NCBI GenBank assembly: GCA_026745465.1
Contig: JACYXH010000575.1
Span: forward strand, 156,001 to 220,000
From: Lota lota
Lineage: Eukaryota > Chordata > Actinopteri > Gadiformes > Lotidae
Direction: 5' to 3'
DNA: 64,000 nucleotides
The notes under the pieces were generated by a model that did no database searches, was not told where the DNA came from, and saw only the letters and a program-made list of their open reading frames with translations. The position numbers and the translations under genes are program-made. Positions 21,937-37,485 of this stretch are shown here, piece after piece (the first letter of the stretch is position 1; the number at the start of each line of letters is the position of its first letter).

Positions 21937-22569
21937 ATGTCGTCGACCTCAAAGAAACACAAAGACTTCGTGGCTGAGCCCATGGGGGAGAAGAAGGTCA
22001 TGGCTCTGGCTGGCATCGGAGACGCTCTCGGCAGAAGACTGGAAGAGAAGGGCTTCGATAAGGTACAGAAACTACGGCCGCCTTGCTTTGAGTACAAGCT
22101 TCATACAAGCGTCTGTATTAGGAATTCAAGTTGCACCAAATGAGAAGACGGTTGACGCCCGGCCGTTAAAACCCAGGGGTCGGGTGACCATTAAAGGCAT
22201 GTTGTTAATACTATGAGGAACATGCATTGATGGCTTTTGGTGAACGGCAGAGGGGCAAATTCATGTTTAATCGGCCCGTCTGTACTCTAAAGTGCCTTGG
22301 AGAACTCCTGGGGACACGTTCACAAATCAGTTCAGTTACTGCCTGCCAGAATCGTCTTATAACTAACATGTTTGTTTGGACCCATCTCCCTCCTTTCCCC
22401 ACCCTCCCTCTCCCTCTCCCAGGCGTCCTTGGTGTTGGGTCAGTTCCTGGTGCTGAATCGGAATGAGAAGCGCTTCCGGGACTGGCTGAAGGACACCTGC
22501 GGGGCGAATTCCAAACAGCAAGGTGACTGCTACGGCTGCCTCAGGGAGTGGTGCGACTCCTTCCTATAA
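21937..22569 (+). CDS. banf1: Barrier-to-autointegration factor-like, copy 3 (divergent exon 2)
   Basis: Complete 90-residue gene: exons 21937-22062 and 22423-22569. Exon 2 is identical to copy 2, including L59R and the N-R-N-E-K-R segment in place of K-K-D-E-E-L. Exon 1 adds Q6K (CAG to AAG) beside a silent change at Lys7, making the N-terminal tail more basic next to the phosphorylatable Ser/Thr cluster (S2, S3, T4, S5). The GIG DNA-binding hairpin is intact. The open frame, splice sites and promoter box are all kept, so it looks expressible and not a pseudogene. A specialised BAF paralogue is the likeliest reading, by loose analogy with mammalian BANF2. Confidence 0.9.
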
Positions 22570-24406
22570 GCTGCCAACCGCTCTCCTCTTTTATCATGCG
22601 TCCCCTCGTTTTCTACCCTTTTTAGTTTTATTTCTTTGGCCTGAAACGTAAACTTGCTGATTCCGTTCAGGGACTGACACAACAACAACACGACGACATT
22701 AAAAAAGATAGTTGTTCCCATTGTGGGAAAACAGCGTTTTATACCGGAGATGAAATAGAAAGGGAGCAGTGTAAACTGTGAGTTTGCTCCCGACGACATG
22801 CTGACCTCATGGAAACTAAGCTTGTGTGTTCTTGTGTATAGTAGCATGTAGGCTCAGTTAGGATTGTCAAAGTTTAATTTCTTCTTCACCTTTTTGAGGT
22901 GTGCAATCCACAGGTTGCACATCCATTGTCAGTGGACAAGATTTACAAAGACTTGGTGTGGCTTCATAAAAAAAGGTTAAGTAAGAAATTGGACTGCTAA
23001 GTAACTGATGATTCTGATGAATATCCCCTTTGAGAAATGTTGACTTTTAAAACTAAATTCCCTGTTTTGACTGTTCAGTGGGCTCCTCTTTTCTGGTGCT
23101 GCTCAGTTGCCAACTTTTTTTGATTAAACAGATTTTAGCCTCACCGTAACTTTACTGTGTTTTTGTTTTGCATTATATGAATTTCTCTTTTGCTCGCTTT
23201 ATATGACCTTTCCTCTAAAGAACACAACTTGTATACTTTATATGGAAGCAAACACTTGGAGGTTTTTAATCTAAATGACCTGAAACTAATTTCTAGTTTA
23301 ATTCATGAACCAATGCCAAGTTATTAGTGAAACAAAAAATGGTGTACTATAAATATACAATGTGATTATGGGGGTGTGCAGAGTGGGTGTATTTAATAGT
23401 ATAGGGTGAACATGTTATAAGTTACACTAAATACTGTCAATGTAAAACAATTGTATGGTTGCTAAGGCACCAAAGCAGAAACAATGAAGAGAAGAAAGAA
23501 CATGTTAACTTTTCTTCTTCTTTCCACTGTTGGAACGTAGGTCAGGTTTTAAATGGCTGATGACAAAACCACACGCTATAATAAATAAAGTTAGTCTAAT
23601 TCATCTGGGTATTATGAATCAACTAAATTCACATTGGTATGGATTAAAGATGGAACTGGTTAATGAAGATACCTTAATCCATTTTGTTTTAACAGTCAAA
23701 TGGAAAAACTCGCAAGTCGTAAAGTAGTTATTTTTCCAGAATGCCTTCCTTCCAAATGATCATGCGTTTAACAATTAATTCTGAACCATTATAGCCTACT
23801 GTTTGATATTTCACTGCTAGTACCCGTTTCACACTGAATTGTGGCTTTCGTTTTTATTGTATTGTCCTAATTAAAAAAAAAAACTTCAGAGTTGAACTTC
23901 CTTTTGAATTGTTTCAGTAGTAAGGAAAAGCCATTCATTTTGGACCTTTGGTAATGAGACCATTTATTTCCCACTTAACCTAGTAGCCAAAGCTGCCCTC
24001 TTAATGCACAGTTCTGAGCTTCGACGCTAAAGATGGAATTGTACGTGGGTCTTAAAGTGCAGCTCTACACAGTTGTTGATGTGGCTCATGAATAAAAACC
24101 ATTAGACAGAGAATGCTCTATGACAGTTTGATTAGCGTTAACATACTGGAATGTGTGGCTTCTCTGCGGCTATATATAATGGCGTTCAACCATGACCAAA
24201 CGTACAGATAATGTATTAGCTAGTTTCACTAGCGCCTCAACAGACGCAGTCCAAAAAAACACATGAAATGTTCAAAGTTAACACAAAATCACTCTGCATC
24301 GCTTACGTCCTGTTAACGCAAGAAACTGCCAATGTACAAAATATATTAATACATGAAGTACGTCTATCTTGGGAGGACCACTACACTTGTTGAAATGTCA
24401 TGAAGC

Positions 24407-24408
24407 TA
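24407..24408. other. Unoccupied Tc1 target site (TA) in unit 3
   Basis: TGAAGC-TA-TATTCTCCC is exactly the sequence that flanks the Tc1 copies in units 1 and 2 with one TA and no element. No footprint bases are left, so it is a never-filled site and not an excision scar. Confidence 0.9.
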
Positions 24409-24436
24409 TATTCTCCCTGTTTAAACAGAACACGTT

Positions 24437-24567
24437 AAAGGGCCCCTAGTTTACCACCAGGTATGAATATCAGTCATTTAAAAATAGTGACATCCCACTT
24501 GTGGTTACCATAGGGTCGAATTTGTAATGCCTTAACATCACTCCTGGTGGTAAAGTAAAGGCCCTTT
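24437..24567. mobile_element. MITE copy in unit 3
   Basis: AAAGGGCCCCTAGTTTACCA ... GGTAAAGTAAAGGCCCTTT. It retains bases (GGTTACCATAGGGTCGAATT) missing from the unit 1 and 2 copies, so those two share a deletion. Confidence 0.7.
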
Positions 24568-25148
24568 AAACATACAGTGGGTAGAATTTAGTGGCATCCA
24601 GCAGAAGGGACATGGCAGAAATGGAATATAATATTAATAAGTACGTTTAATAAATGTATAATCCTATGATAATAACACTTGTGTTTGACTTAGAATGAGC
24701 CCTTAGTGTCTACATAGAGAGCGGGTCCCTGTGTATGTCCACCGAGCCCACCATGTTGTACCGCCAATTCAGTGGTTGCAGTCTGCAACCTCACCGCTAG
24801 ATGCCACTAAATCCTACACACTGCAGTTTTAAAGTCAAAATGGATATATTATAACACATAGGAGAATGCTAAGTCGGTCATTCATGGGAACTAAATTGTG
24901 CTACACTTGTCTTGTCTCCATTGCTAATCTCACGCCTAAAATTTGGCTACTTGATTACAAAGCAACACACCAACGTAAAATAAAATGCATCTAAGAGAAC
25001 TTTTGGAAAAGAATAGTCTCCCGAGACACATTTATGATGTTAACCATTGCTCGCTGAAATGAAACGCATGAAATGCCTTAAATCATGGGCGGGGTGTGTG
25101 TGTTTTGGTCAAAGTCACGGGTGGTAAATTTTATACGAGAAGTATCAG

Positions 25149-25154
25149 TTTATT
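25149..25154 (-). terminator. gng3: Candidate gng3 poly(A) signal
   Basis: AATAAA on the minus strand (GCCAAATAAACTG), 390 bases downstream of the gng3 stop. Confidence 0.35.
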
Positions 25155-25403
25155 TGGCTGTTCGCGGTGTCAATGATCAATAACTTCTCCTGGTTAAGCT
25201 TTATCTATTGATTTTCAATCAATCGGATAGTACTTGTGCAAATTTAGCTCACGACTTTGTTGTGAGGTGTGAACCTGTCAAGTGTTGTACGTTAGCGCCT
25301 CACTCTCTCCGACTCGAATATGCTAGGCCTGCACATGTACACCCCACCCAATCACGTGTTCACACCGTACAGTCACATACCCCACCACACCCCAGCCCCC
25401 CCC

Positions 25404-25531
25404 TGTCCCTACAGCGACCACCCCCCCCCACACACCCTCACCCCTTCTGCACCCCCCCCAGTCCCTACAGCGACCCCCCCCCCCCGTCCCTACAGCGACC
25501 CCCCCCCCACACCCTCACCCCTTCTGCTCCC
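25404..25531. repeat. C-rich short tandem repeat in gng3 3' UTR
   Basis: GTCCCTACAGCGACC recurs at about 25404, 25461 and 25486, separated by runs of C and twice by CACACCCTCACCCCTTCTGC. Confidence 0.7.
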
Positions 25532-25543
25532 CCCTCCCCCATC

Positions 25544-25751
25544 TCAAAGCAGAGCGCAGAAGAACTTTTTCTCCCTGAAGGGGTTCTCCGAGGTCGGCAC
25601 CGGGGTGATCAGGGGGTCGTCGCAGATGTGGGCGTCGCAGTAGGCCATGAGGTCCGCGGCCGCCTTGGATACCTGCGGAGACGATGACATCATAGATGTT
25701 ATGACAGGACGCTTTTCGGAAGATCTGGACACTTCCCTGTAAGGAACAGGG

Positions 25752-25789
<38 letters not shown>

Positions 25790-28209
25790 TCACAAAACCG
25801 ATGTTGGGACACTTTTGGTAGATGTGGTCGCACTTAAAACCCGGAGTGGGATGACATCAGAGCACAGATGTTAGAATTTAGAAATATCTGGTCTCTGGGA
25901 CCTGAGGGTTACGACATCATCACAGTGCAGATATATTATTAGGACTCAGAAGTGTTGCCTTGAAACACCTGGAGGACGATGACGTCATCACAGTGCAGAT
26001 GTTAGCAGTCAGAAAGGACGCTTTTCGATGAGTGTGACGTCATTAAGGTGGACAGTGAGGATTCAGAAGGCTGTGGTCACCAGGGACGCTGAGATCGGAC
26101 TCACAAGCCAACGTTGCCGTGGCTGACTGTCAATCATCGAAACATTTATGTTCATTTCTCATTTCCATATTTAGTAGGACCCCAAGTTGTCCATTTTGTT
26201 CTCAAGAGAATAATGTTCAACAAGAGACTATCAGGAAGAAGAGATGGGAGACGATGGTCGGCTGTCCTCGTGTTGGGGATAAAGGACAGGAGCATCAGAT
26301 CATCATGTCGGAGTGTAGTTGGATTTCAGGGACATGGACTCCCTGTTGATTTAGCCTGGAGTGTTTTCCTCCAAAGTGAAAAACGGGACTTTGCCCTTTC
26401 GTACTTTGTGCCTTCGTAAAAGGAATAATAATAATAAATTACAATAAAATTCAACCCACAACTTGTTGAAGTGGTTGTTTAAATATCTGTCTGACCTACT
26501 GGTTTTATCCATTTCTATCATCTTTATGATGTGGATTAGCCATTACTCGCCATCCAGAATCTTCCATGTAGTGACATCACAAGTGGGAGTGTCCACCCAG
26601 ATGTATGATGGATGGATCGGCCTACCGAGTGGACTGAACCAACTGGTAGGCTATCCGTCTAGACCTTGGAGGACACTACAGGGTCGATTTTGAAATGGCT
26701 TGTAATGGCAAATCAACATAACACCTGATGGTAAAATAGGGGCCCTTCAATCATTCTTTTTTATCATCTATCACTATATTTTGCTCCAGCATATACCTAT
26801 CGCCCAATTACAACTGCAGAACACAACTCACTTCTATTAGGGTTAGGTAAAGTCAGAAAGTCACTGCTGTGATGGATTTCCAGGGGGGCAGATTGAGTCT
26901 ATTTTTGATAGTACTTTCTACCTGTGAATGTTGGCGAAGGCCCAGCAGTAAAACTCTGCCCCCTGTTGTCCTTTAGGTCTGACCTTGTTTGCTGTAGCCG
27001 ATGCAGCCCACAAGCTGTCAAGAAGCTTCAGTGGACACCGATAAACACATTCATGGCTTGAATGAGAAACGTTGTTTTAATCATTTTGAGGTTGCAGACT
27101 ATTTAGTTTGTGTTTTTCTCCAGAATGTGACGATGGTTACATCATAGTAATTAGAAATGAGTGCAAAACATGTAGGGTTACACACTGATACATAACCATT
27201 TGCAAGTAATTACTCACAATACATACAGAGTCTGATATCTTCTCGTTGATCGTATTATGGGGTCATTTTCAACACAGAAGTCCGAACATTAGTTCAACAG
27301 GTCAGCCAAATACTGTCTGAACACTGACACACTGTCTTCAATCATTAAAAAAAAAGAAGTAAGCAAGATATACACATGCTATGATGGATTTATGGCCTTT
27401 TTATCACAGGAGATGCTATTGTGCTTATTCCTATTATATTCTAAGAAGACCGGATAGTCTGGTTGGGGTGTTTGTCTCCCAGCCTCAATGTTCTGGGTTC
27501 AAACCCCAATGTCTGTAGTCTACCTGTAGGCCTCCTTGAGCAAGGCGCCGTCTAACCCCTTACCCTTACCCCTTACCCCTTACCCCTTACCGGCTCCTTA
27601 ATGACATGTATCTGTACTGTCTATCTGTACTGTCTAACCCCTTACCGGCTCCTTAATGACATGTATCTGTACTGTCTATCTGTACTGTCTAACCCCTTAC
27701 CGGCTCCTTACTGACATGTATCTGTACTCGCTCCTAATGACATGTATCTGTACTGTCTATCTGTACTGTCTAACCCCTTACCGGCTCCTTACTGACATGT
27801 ATCTGTACTGTCTAACCCCTTACCGGCTCCTTAATGACATTCCGAAACGCTTTCCATAGAAGCGGCTGCTCAACGGCGAAATAGCGAAAGTAAATTCCTG
27901 AAAAGCTCTGAACTTACTCGTACTTCTTGAAATAGGACATTTCTGAACATACATGTTGAGTTATCATGCTGCTTTATGACTGGAAAACAGTGGCCTCATT
28001 CTCAGCTGTATATAAGGTAAATTACATTTCAATATTGTGTACACTGTGTACGATGGTGATACACAAGGGGTAAGCTGTGTGTGAGTGTGGGTGCCACTGG
28101 GCTGACCTACCTTTATTCTGCAGAAGCTGGCCTCGATCTTCAGCTGTTCCACCAGTTTTCGGGCTTGTCCTACACTCATTGTGCTGTTCACTGGTGTATC
28201 ACCTTTCAT
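25544..28209 (-). CDS. gng3: Guanine nucleotide-binding protein gamma-3, complete coding region in two exons
   Basis: G-gamma subunits pair with G-beta, are prenylated, and carry receptor signals to channels and enzymes at the inner plasma membrane; gamma-3 is mainly neuronal. Exon 1 is 28209-28111 and exon 2 is 25672-25544; donor AAAG|GTAGG and acceptor CCGCAG|GTATCC join in phase 0 to give 75 residues, the family length. Residues 1-33 begin [20 protein letters not shown]; the second half reads [13 protein letters not shown], then [18 protein letters not shown], and ends in the CaaX box CALL, a geranylgeranylation signal. The intron (2.4 kb) contains a degenerate satellite, a MITE and a SINE-derived minisatellite. 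It is convergent with the banf1 array. Part of its intron sequence is present as a scar at the banf1 unit junctions. Confidence 0.95.
25680..26060. repeat. Degenerate satellite with CRE-like cores in gng3 intron
   Basis: About five or six diverged units of roughly 55-75 bp, each holding a GATGACRTCA-like core followed by a GCAGATGTTA-type segment and often GGACGCTTTTCG. Cores: TGACATCA (about 25684), TGATGTCA (about 25786), TGACATCA (about 25852), CGACATCA (about 25912), TGACGTCA (25980-25987 and 26035-26042). A (GAT)n expansion lies at 25751-25789. Confidence 0.6.
26545..26748. mobile_element. MITE copy in gng3 intron
   Basis: GTGACATCACAAGTGGGAGT, GTCCACCCAGATGTATGATG, then GGTCGATTTTGAAATGGCTT and ACACCTGATGGTAAAATAGG ending GGCCCTT: same family as 8413 and 44839. 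The left terminal repeat is eroded. Confidence 0.6.
27446..27551 (+). mobile_element. tRNA-derived SINE head
   Basis: GATAGTCTGGTTGGGGTGTT (A-box-like) and GGGTTCAAACCCC (B-box) 30 bases later, followed by GTCTACCTGTAGGC as in other fish SINEs here (55070, 61120). The tail has been replaced by a minisatellite. Not a functional tRNA: no cloverleaf can be closed. Confidence 0.65.
27552..27840. repeat. SINE-derived minisatellite, unit about 55 bp
   Basis: About five copies, some shortened, of a unit beginning CTAACCCCTTACCGGCTCCT, continuing TAATGACATGTATCTGTACT, preceded by a CCTTACCC run at 27558-27590. The CGCTCCTTAACGACAGGGAT of the SINE at 55130 is the same module, so the unit arose from the SINE body. 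Confidence 0.75.
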
Positions 28210-30429
28210 GCTATTCAGGGAAACAACAGTGCTTCATACACTAGCATGGAAGTTAGAATGGAATGGTAGCGTGGAATGGTAGCGTGGAATTTTGGCGAGG
28301 AATGTTAGCATGGAATTAATTGATGGATTTTCATTCATTTGTGGAAATGGCAGCAGCATGGTTGTGTTCATTTAGCTGGTCCTTCAGATTATTCCCTGAC
28401 ATTTGACATATAATACACAGAGCATTTTAAATACTATATATATTAATAATTATATATTTAGTAAGAACAGGCGTTATCGAAGCAAACCATAATGATGATA
28501 ATCAGTGTGTGATGCTGGCTATCGCAAAAGCAAAATGAGTTTCTCACAAAAATAACTGTGGGCTCTTTAAGACAACAGCATTCCTGACAGCCTTCAATGA
28601 TCCAGCAAAAATAGAATTCCCAATTATTATCAATGTACACACGGAAAATATTCAGAGGGAAATTGCAAAAAATAAATAAAAGTGAGGCTGAATATAAATC
28701 AATGGCATATGTTTCTCAAAATATCTCCAATAATCACATGAAGGACCTATTTCAACCAATCATGGTCTCTGCCTTTTTTTCTATTTTTTTCCAATTCATT
28801 TGTAAAAACCTTTCAATTTCTTACCCGTTTTTATTCCTCTTCTGGTGCAATCTCTTCCCCTTTCTCTCTGTGGTGTTTTTTGCCTCCTGTCTTTCTCACA
28901 CACCTTCTGTATGCTTATTCTTTATATTATCACTGGAAGCCAGCCGAACCCCACCCCTCAAACACAGTCGTGATGCCAACCCGCTCTACACAGCCCGGCG
29001 CAATACAATTCTGCTACAATGAGCACTACATTAGTGGTACAGTGGCGAGAACACCCCTATAACACAGTGGTATCTCCCAAGGAGGGGAGGGATGGACCCG
29101 TGGTCAATTGTTTCTTATGAGGGTGGATCATACCATATGTTATCGTCTGTCAACACGGGACATTTTGGGCCATTAGCGTCCCTGGATTTAGACAATCGAC
29201 GTCGGACTTGATGATTGGGTTATATAATAGACCCAACGATGTGGTTGTTAGCACTTACAATTACAAATTCCAATGTGCGTTTGATTCGATTTCTATTTTT
29301 GACCTCCGTGATACCCACCCCCCACTTCTGTTGCTATGGCGACTGCTGCAGTGTGATTTCGTATTTACCAGCATATTTAAAAAGCGTTGGATGAAGGTTT
29401 TTAGTGTTAGCACTACAGTGTTAGCGCTACATAAAAAATAATAATAATTGACAGCACTTGAATTCTATCAATTAGTCCGTTTTCATTCAAGCAGCACGCA
29501 TAATTAAATGATATAGGAAGGCCTATATATTAAATAAACGTAACTAATGGATTATTGAAATCTTGTTTTTTCTTAGAAAAGAGTGAGTTGTAGCATGGGA
29601 ATGTTGTAGCACCGTATGCTACCCATCCCTCCTTCCTGGAGCTTCAAAGTCTGCGGAACTTTCCAAGCGCATTAATTGCATAAAGTTTTGATTTCACAAT
29701 GACTGTGCGGCTTCCGTCCCCGCGTGTTGACAACATTTCCAACTTTTAATTGGCCATGGATGAGAAGACTGCTGTTAAGGGTAGACTCCACAGTATTTGG
29801 TTGAGGTTTCGGTGGCCTTATCAGAACACTACGGTAAATCCATACACTGATGCATGCTGATTGAAGGCGGCTAAACGTTTAACTGGACTTTCGGATTTCT
29901 TTTATTTCTCTGTCTTATTGATTTTGAAATGTCACACTCGTAACGTCTGGTACCTTTGATTGCATTCCACACCCTCGCGTGCGTGCGTGCGCGCCCACAC
30001 AAACGTGTACGTTTAATTATGTCTACTTTTAATTAATGTCATGTCTAGTCTTAAATGAGAAGACACATCGTCTTCGACAAGGGCTCCCCCTACTGGATTA
30101 TGGTCGTTTATTTTGTTTTAGTAAAAAAATACTGCTGATTGTCCAATCAATTCAGGACCATTGCATTTAAGACATAATCAACAATCACATACATCCGTCC
30201 TTCAACTCAGATGGTCTGTTGTAAAAGGGCATTTCAGGGATATTTGAGGAAATAACATTCAGAAGCCTTTACTTGAGGTTATTTGCTACAATGATTTAAA
30301 ACATTCCGCAACAGTTGGGAGTCCATTATTTTGATTAAATACAAACAGATCGCTATATATTATTGCTTTGAGAAGATTCTAATTCTATTATATGATACCC
30401 ATGGGAGAACAGGTCTAGGATACTGGGGA
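28210..30429. other. gng3 upstream region, no gene seen
   Basis: AT-rich with no convincing exon. Short repeated phrases GGAATGGTAGCGTGGAATG occur at 28256-28315. An ATG at 29757 opens a 26-codon frame that meets GTAAAT, but nothing about it is recognisable. Confidence 0.4.
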
Positions 30430-30770
30430 CTAAACCCTTGCATTTCCCTCTCTAGGAGCCGTTGTCGGGCAGCTGATGGTGAGGCGCCGCTGCTGCGCTC
30501 TCTGAACCAGAAACACCGGATTGATCTCCCCTCCCGGCTACCTCACGCCCTCCCACCCCCTCCCCCGCCCTCTCACCCTCCCACTCCACGTCCCCGACCA
30601 CCAGCGTTGCATAATGACGAGCCATGCGGAGCTCGGCCGGATCGTCTGAGTCATCAGTTCTCAGGACAGCAGCATCGACGGTACCGTGACGCTTCGATCG
30701 TTTCCAAAACCCACGCGCTTAACTTGGTGTTGGCCGGTCAGCTGACCCGGCGGTGACAGCCAATCAGATC
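30430..30770 (-). promoter_or_regulatory. CpG-rich block, possible gng3 promoter/5' UTR
   Basis: The only GC- and CpG-rich stretch between gng3 and the dusp10-like gene (CGCCGCTGCTGCGC, CGGAGCTCGGCCGGATCG, ACGGTACCGTGACGCTTCGA). It contains TGAGTCA-type (30647-30656) and GGACAGCAGC sites. It lies 2.2-2.6 kb upstream of the gng3 ATG, suiting a non-coding first exon. A + strand frame across it is proline-rich and unlike any known protein. Confidence 0.3.
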
Positions 30771-30832
30771 TATTGACCGGCATGTTGGGAGTCCGGGACA
30801 GCAACCCTCTGGTGGCACGCTCGCATCACATG

Positions 30833-31069
30833 AGCACTTAACCAAGCACTTAACTGAACTGTAGGTTTAACTAAAGCACTTAACTCAGATGTATAGGTTT
30901 ACCTAGAGCACTTAACTAAACTGTCGTTTTAACTAAAGCACTTAACTGACCTGTAGGTTTAGCTAAAGCACATAACTGATCTGTAGGTTTAACTCAAGCA
31001 CTTAACTCAACTGTAGGTTTAACTAAAGCACTTAACTCAACTGTAGGTTTAACTTAAACCCTTAACCAA
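30833..31069. repeat. Minisatellite, 30-bp unit, about 7.5 copies
   Basis: Unit GCACTTAACTGAACTGTAGG plus TTTAACTAAA, with few changes between copies and one 32-bp variant. Confidence 0.85.
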
Positions 31070-31529
31070 AGCATGTAGACTCGACAATTAGAGCAGCAAG
31101 TTTAACCAACCAACTGAAGATGTAGCTGGTTAACTAAGTCGATTAGACCAAACTATAGCAGGGTAAACCAACACACGCCGACGGTCGGTCGGTGTGTGTG
31201 TTGGGTTAATAATTTCAGTAGCCATAATAACAACAATACATGGTTGTTATTTCACTTGCCCATTACTGCATGTTAAACCTCAATCATATCTGGCCAAGCA
31301 ACAGCAATAAAAACTGGAACACGACTGAAGCAAGAGCAGAACTTTTAATGTTTTAATTGAACTAGAACTAGTTTGGATGAAAAGACTTAACATGGAACAA
31401 CATAGACATAGTCATTTATGTAAAACATATAGTCAAGGCAACAGAAAGACAACTGCTTCCAAAATCAACACTGTATTCAACTGATTTTTCTTTCTTTTTT
31501 TAAGATTCCCACAGTGACCGGTAATATCT

Positions 31530-37019
<5,490 letters not shown>

Positions 37020-37485
37020 GTCTCCCTCTCCCTCTCCGTCTCTGTAAGTCTTTATTCCCCTCTGTTCCTCTCTCATTCTCTCTATATCTCTCCCTCTCTC
37101 CCCCCTTCCCCCACTCTCTCCCTCATCTCTCCCCCTTTCCCCCCTTCCCGCCCTCTCTCCCCCTCCCCCTCCGCTCTCTCTCTCTCCCTTTCCTCCCTCT
37201 CCCTCCCCCCCTTCCCTCTGCTCTCTCTCCCCCTCATCTCTCCTCTTTCCCTCCCCCTTCCCTCCCTCTCTCTCCCTCCCCCTTCCCTCTGCTCTCTCTC
37301 CCTCATCTCTCCCTCTTTCCTCCCTTCCCTCCCTCTCTACCTCCCCCCTTCCCTCTTTCCCCCTTCCCTCCCTCTCTCTCCCTCCCCCTCCTTCTCTCCG
37401 CTCTCTCTCCCTCATCTCTCCCTCTTTCCTCCTCTTTACCCCCTTCCCTCCCTCCCTCTGCTCCACCCCCCCCCCCCCCCCCCCC
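37020..37485. repeat. Polypyrimidine tract directly after the dusp10-like stop
   Basis: About 460 bases of almost pure C/T on the + strand, so GA-rich in the minus-strand transcript. Built from CTCTCTCCCTCATCTCTCCC-like units and ending in a run of C (37467-37485) that abuts the stop codon. TTTATT at 37051-37056 is a possible minus-strand poly(A) signal. Confidence 0.8.

Larger units (their letters stand above)
20548..24809 (+). repeat. banf1 tandem array, unit 3 (lacks Tc1)
   Basis: Starts with the copied prdx5 3' end and runs to CCACTA at 24809, where it leaves the pattern of units 1 and 2 and continues into the sequence leading to gng3. It has the unoccupied Tc1 site at 24407-24408 and a MITE (24437-24567) with more internal sequence than units 1 and 2. 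Confidence 0.9.
24810..25543. other. Unit 3 to gng3 spacer; gng3 3' UTR
   Basis: AT-rich until about 25280, then C-rich. TTTATT at 25149-25154 reads AATAAA on the minus strand, a candidate gng3 poly(A) signal 390 bases past its stop. Three copies of a GTCCCTACAGCGACC block with long C runs occur at 25404-25531. No other gene is seen. Confidence 0.5.

Noticed and set aside
27446-27530. tRNA gene
   Set aside because: A- and B-box are present but no acceptor or anticodon stem can be closed; SINE head. The same holds for 54990, 55296 and 61048.
27552-27840. CRISPR-like repeat-spacer pattern
   Set aside because: Adjacent units are continuous direct repeats without unique spacers, in a vertebrate genome; it is a minisatellite.
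29757-29840. Small + strand exon (ATG, 26 codons, then GTAAAT)
   Set aside because: No recognisable protein, no matching next exon, and an imperfect donor. BSCL2, which sits beside GNG3 in mammals, was considered but the residues do not match.
30655-30680. REST/NRSF site controlling gng3
   Set aside because: Only a GGACAGCAGC half-site is present; the other half (TCAGCACC) is not at a workable spacing.
30430-30756. Proline-rich + strand open frame
   Set aside because: Composition follows the CpG-rich block; no domain and no splice partner.
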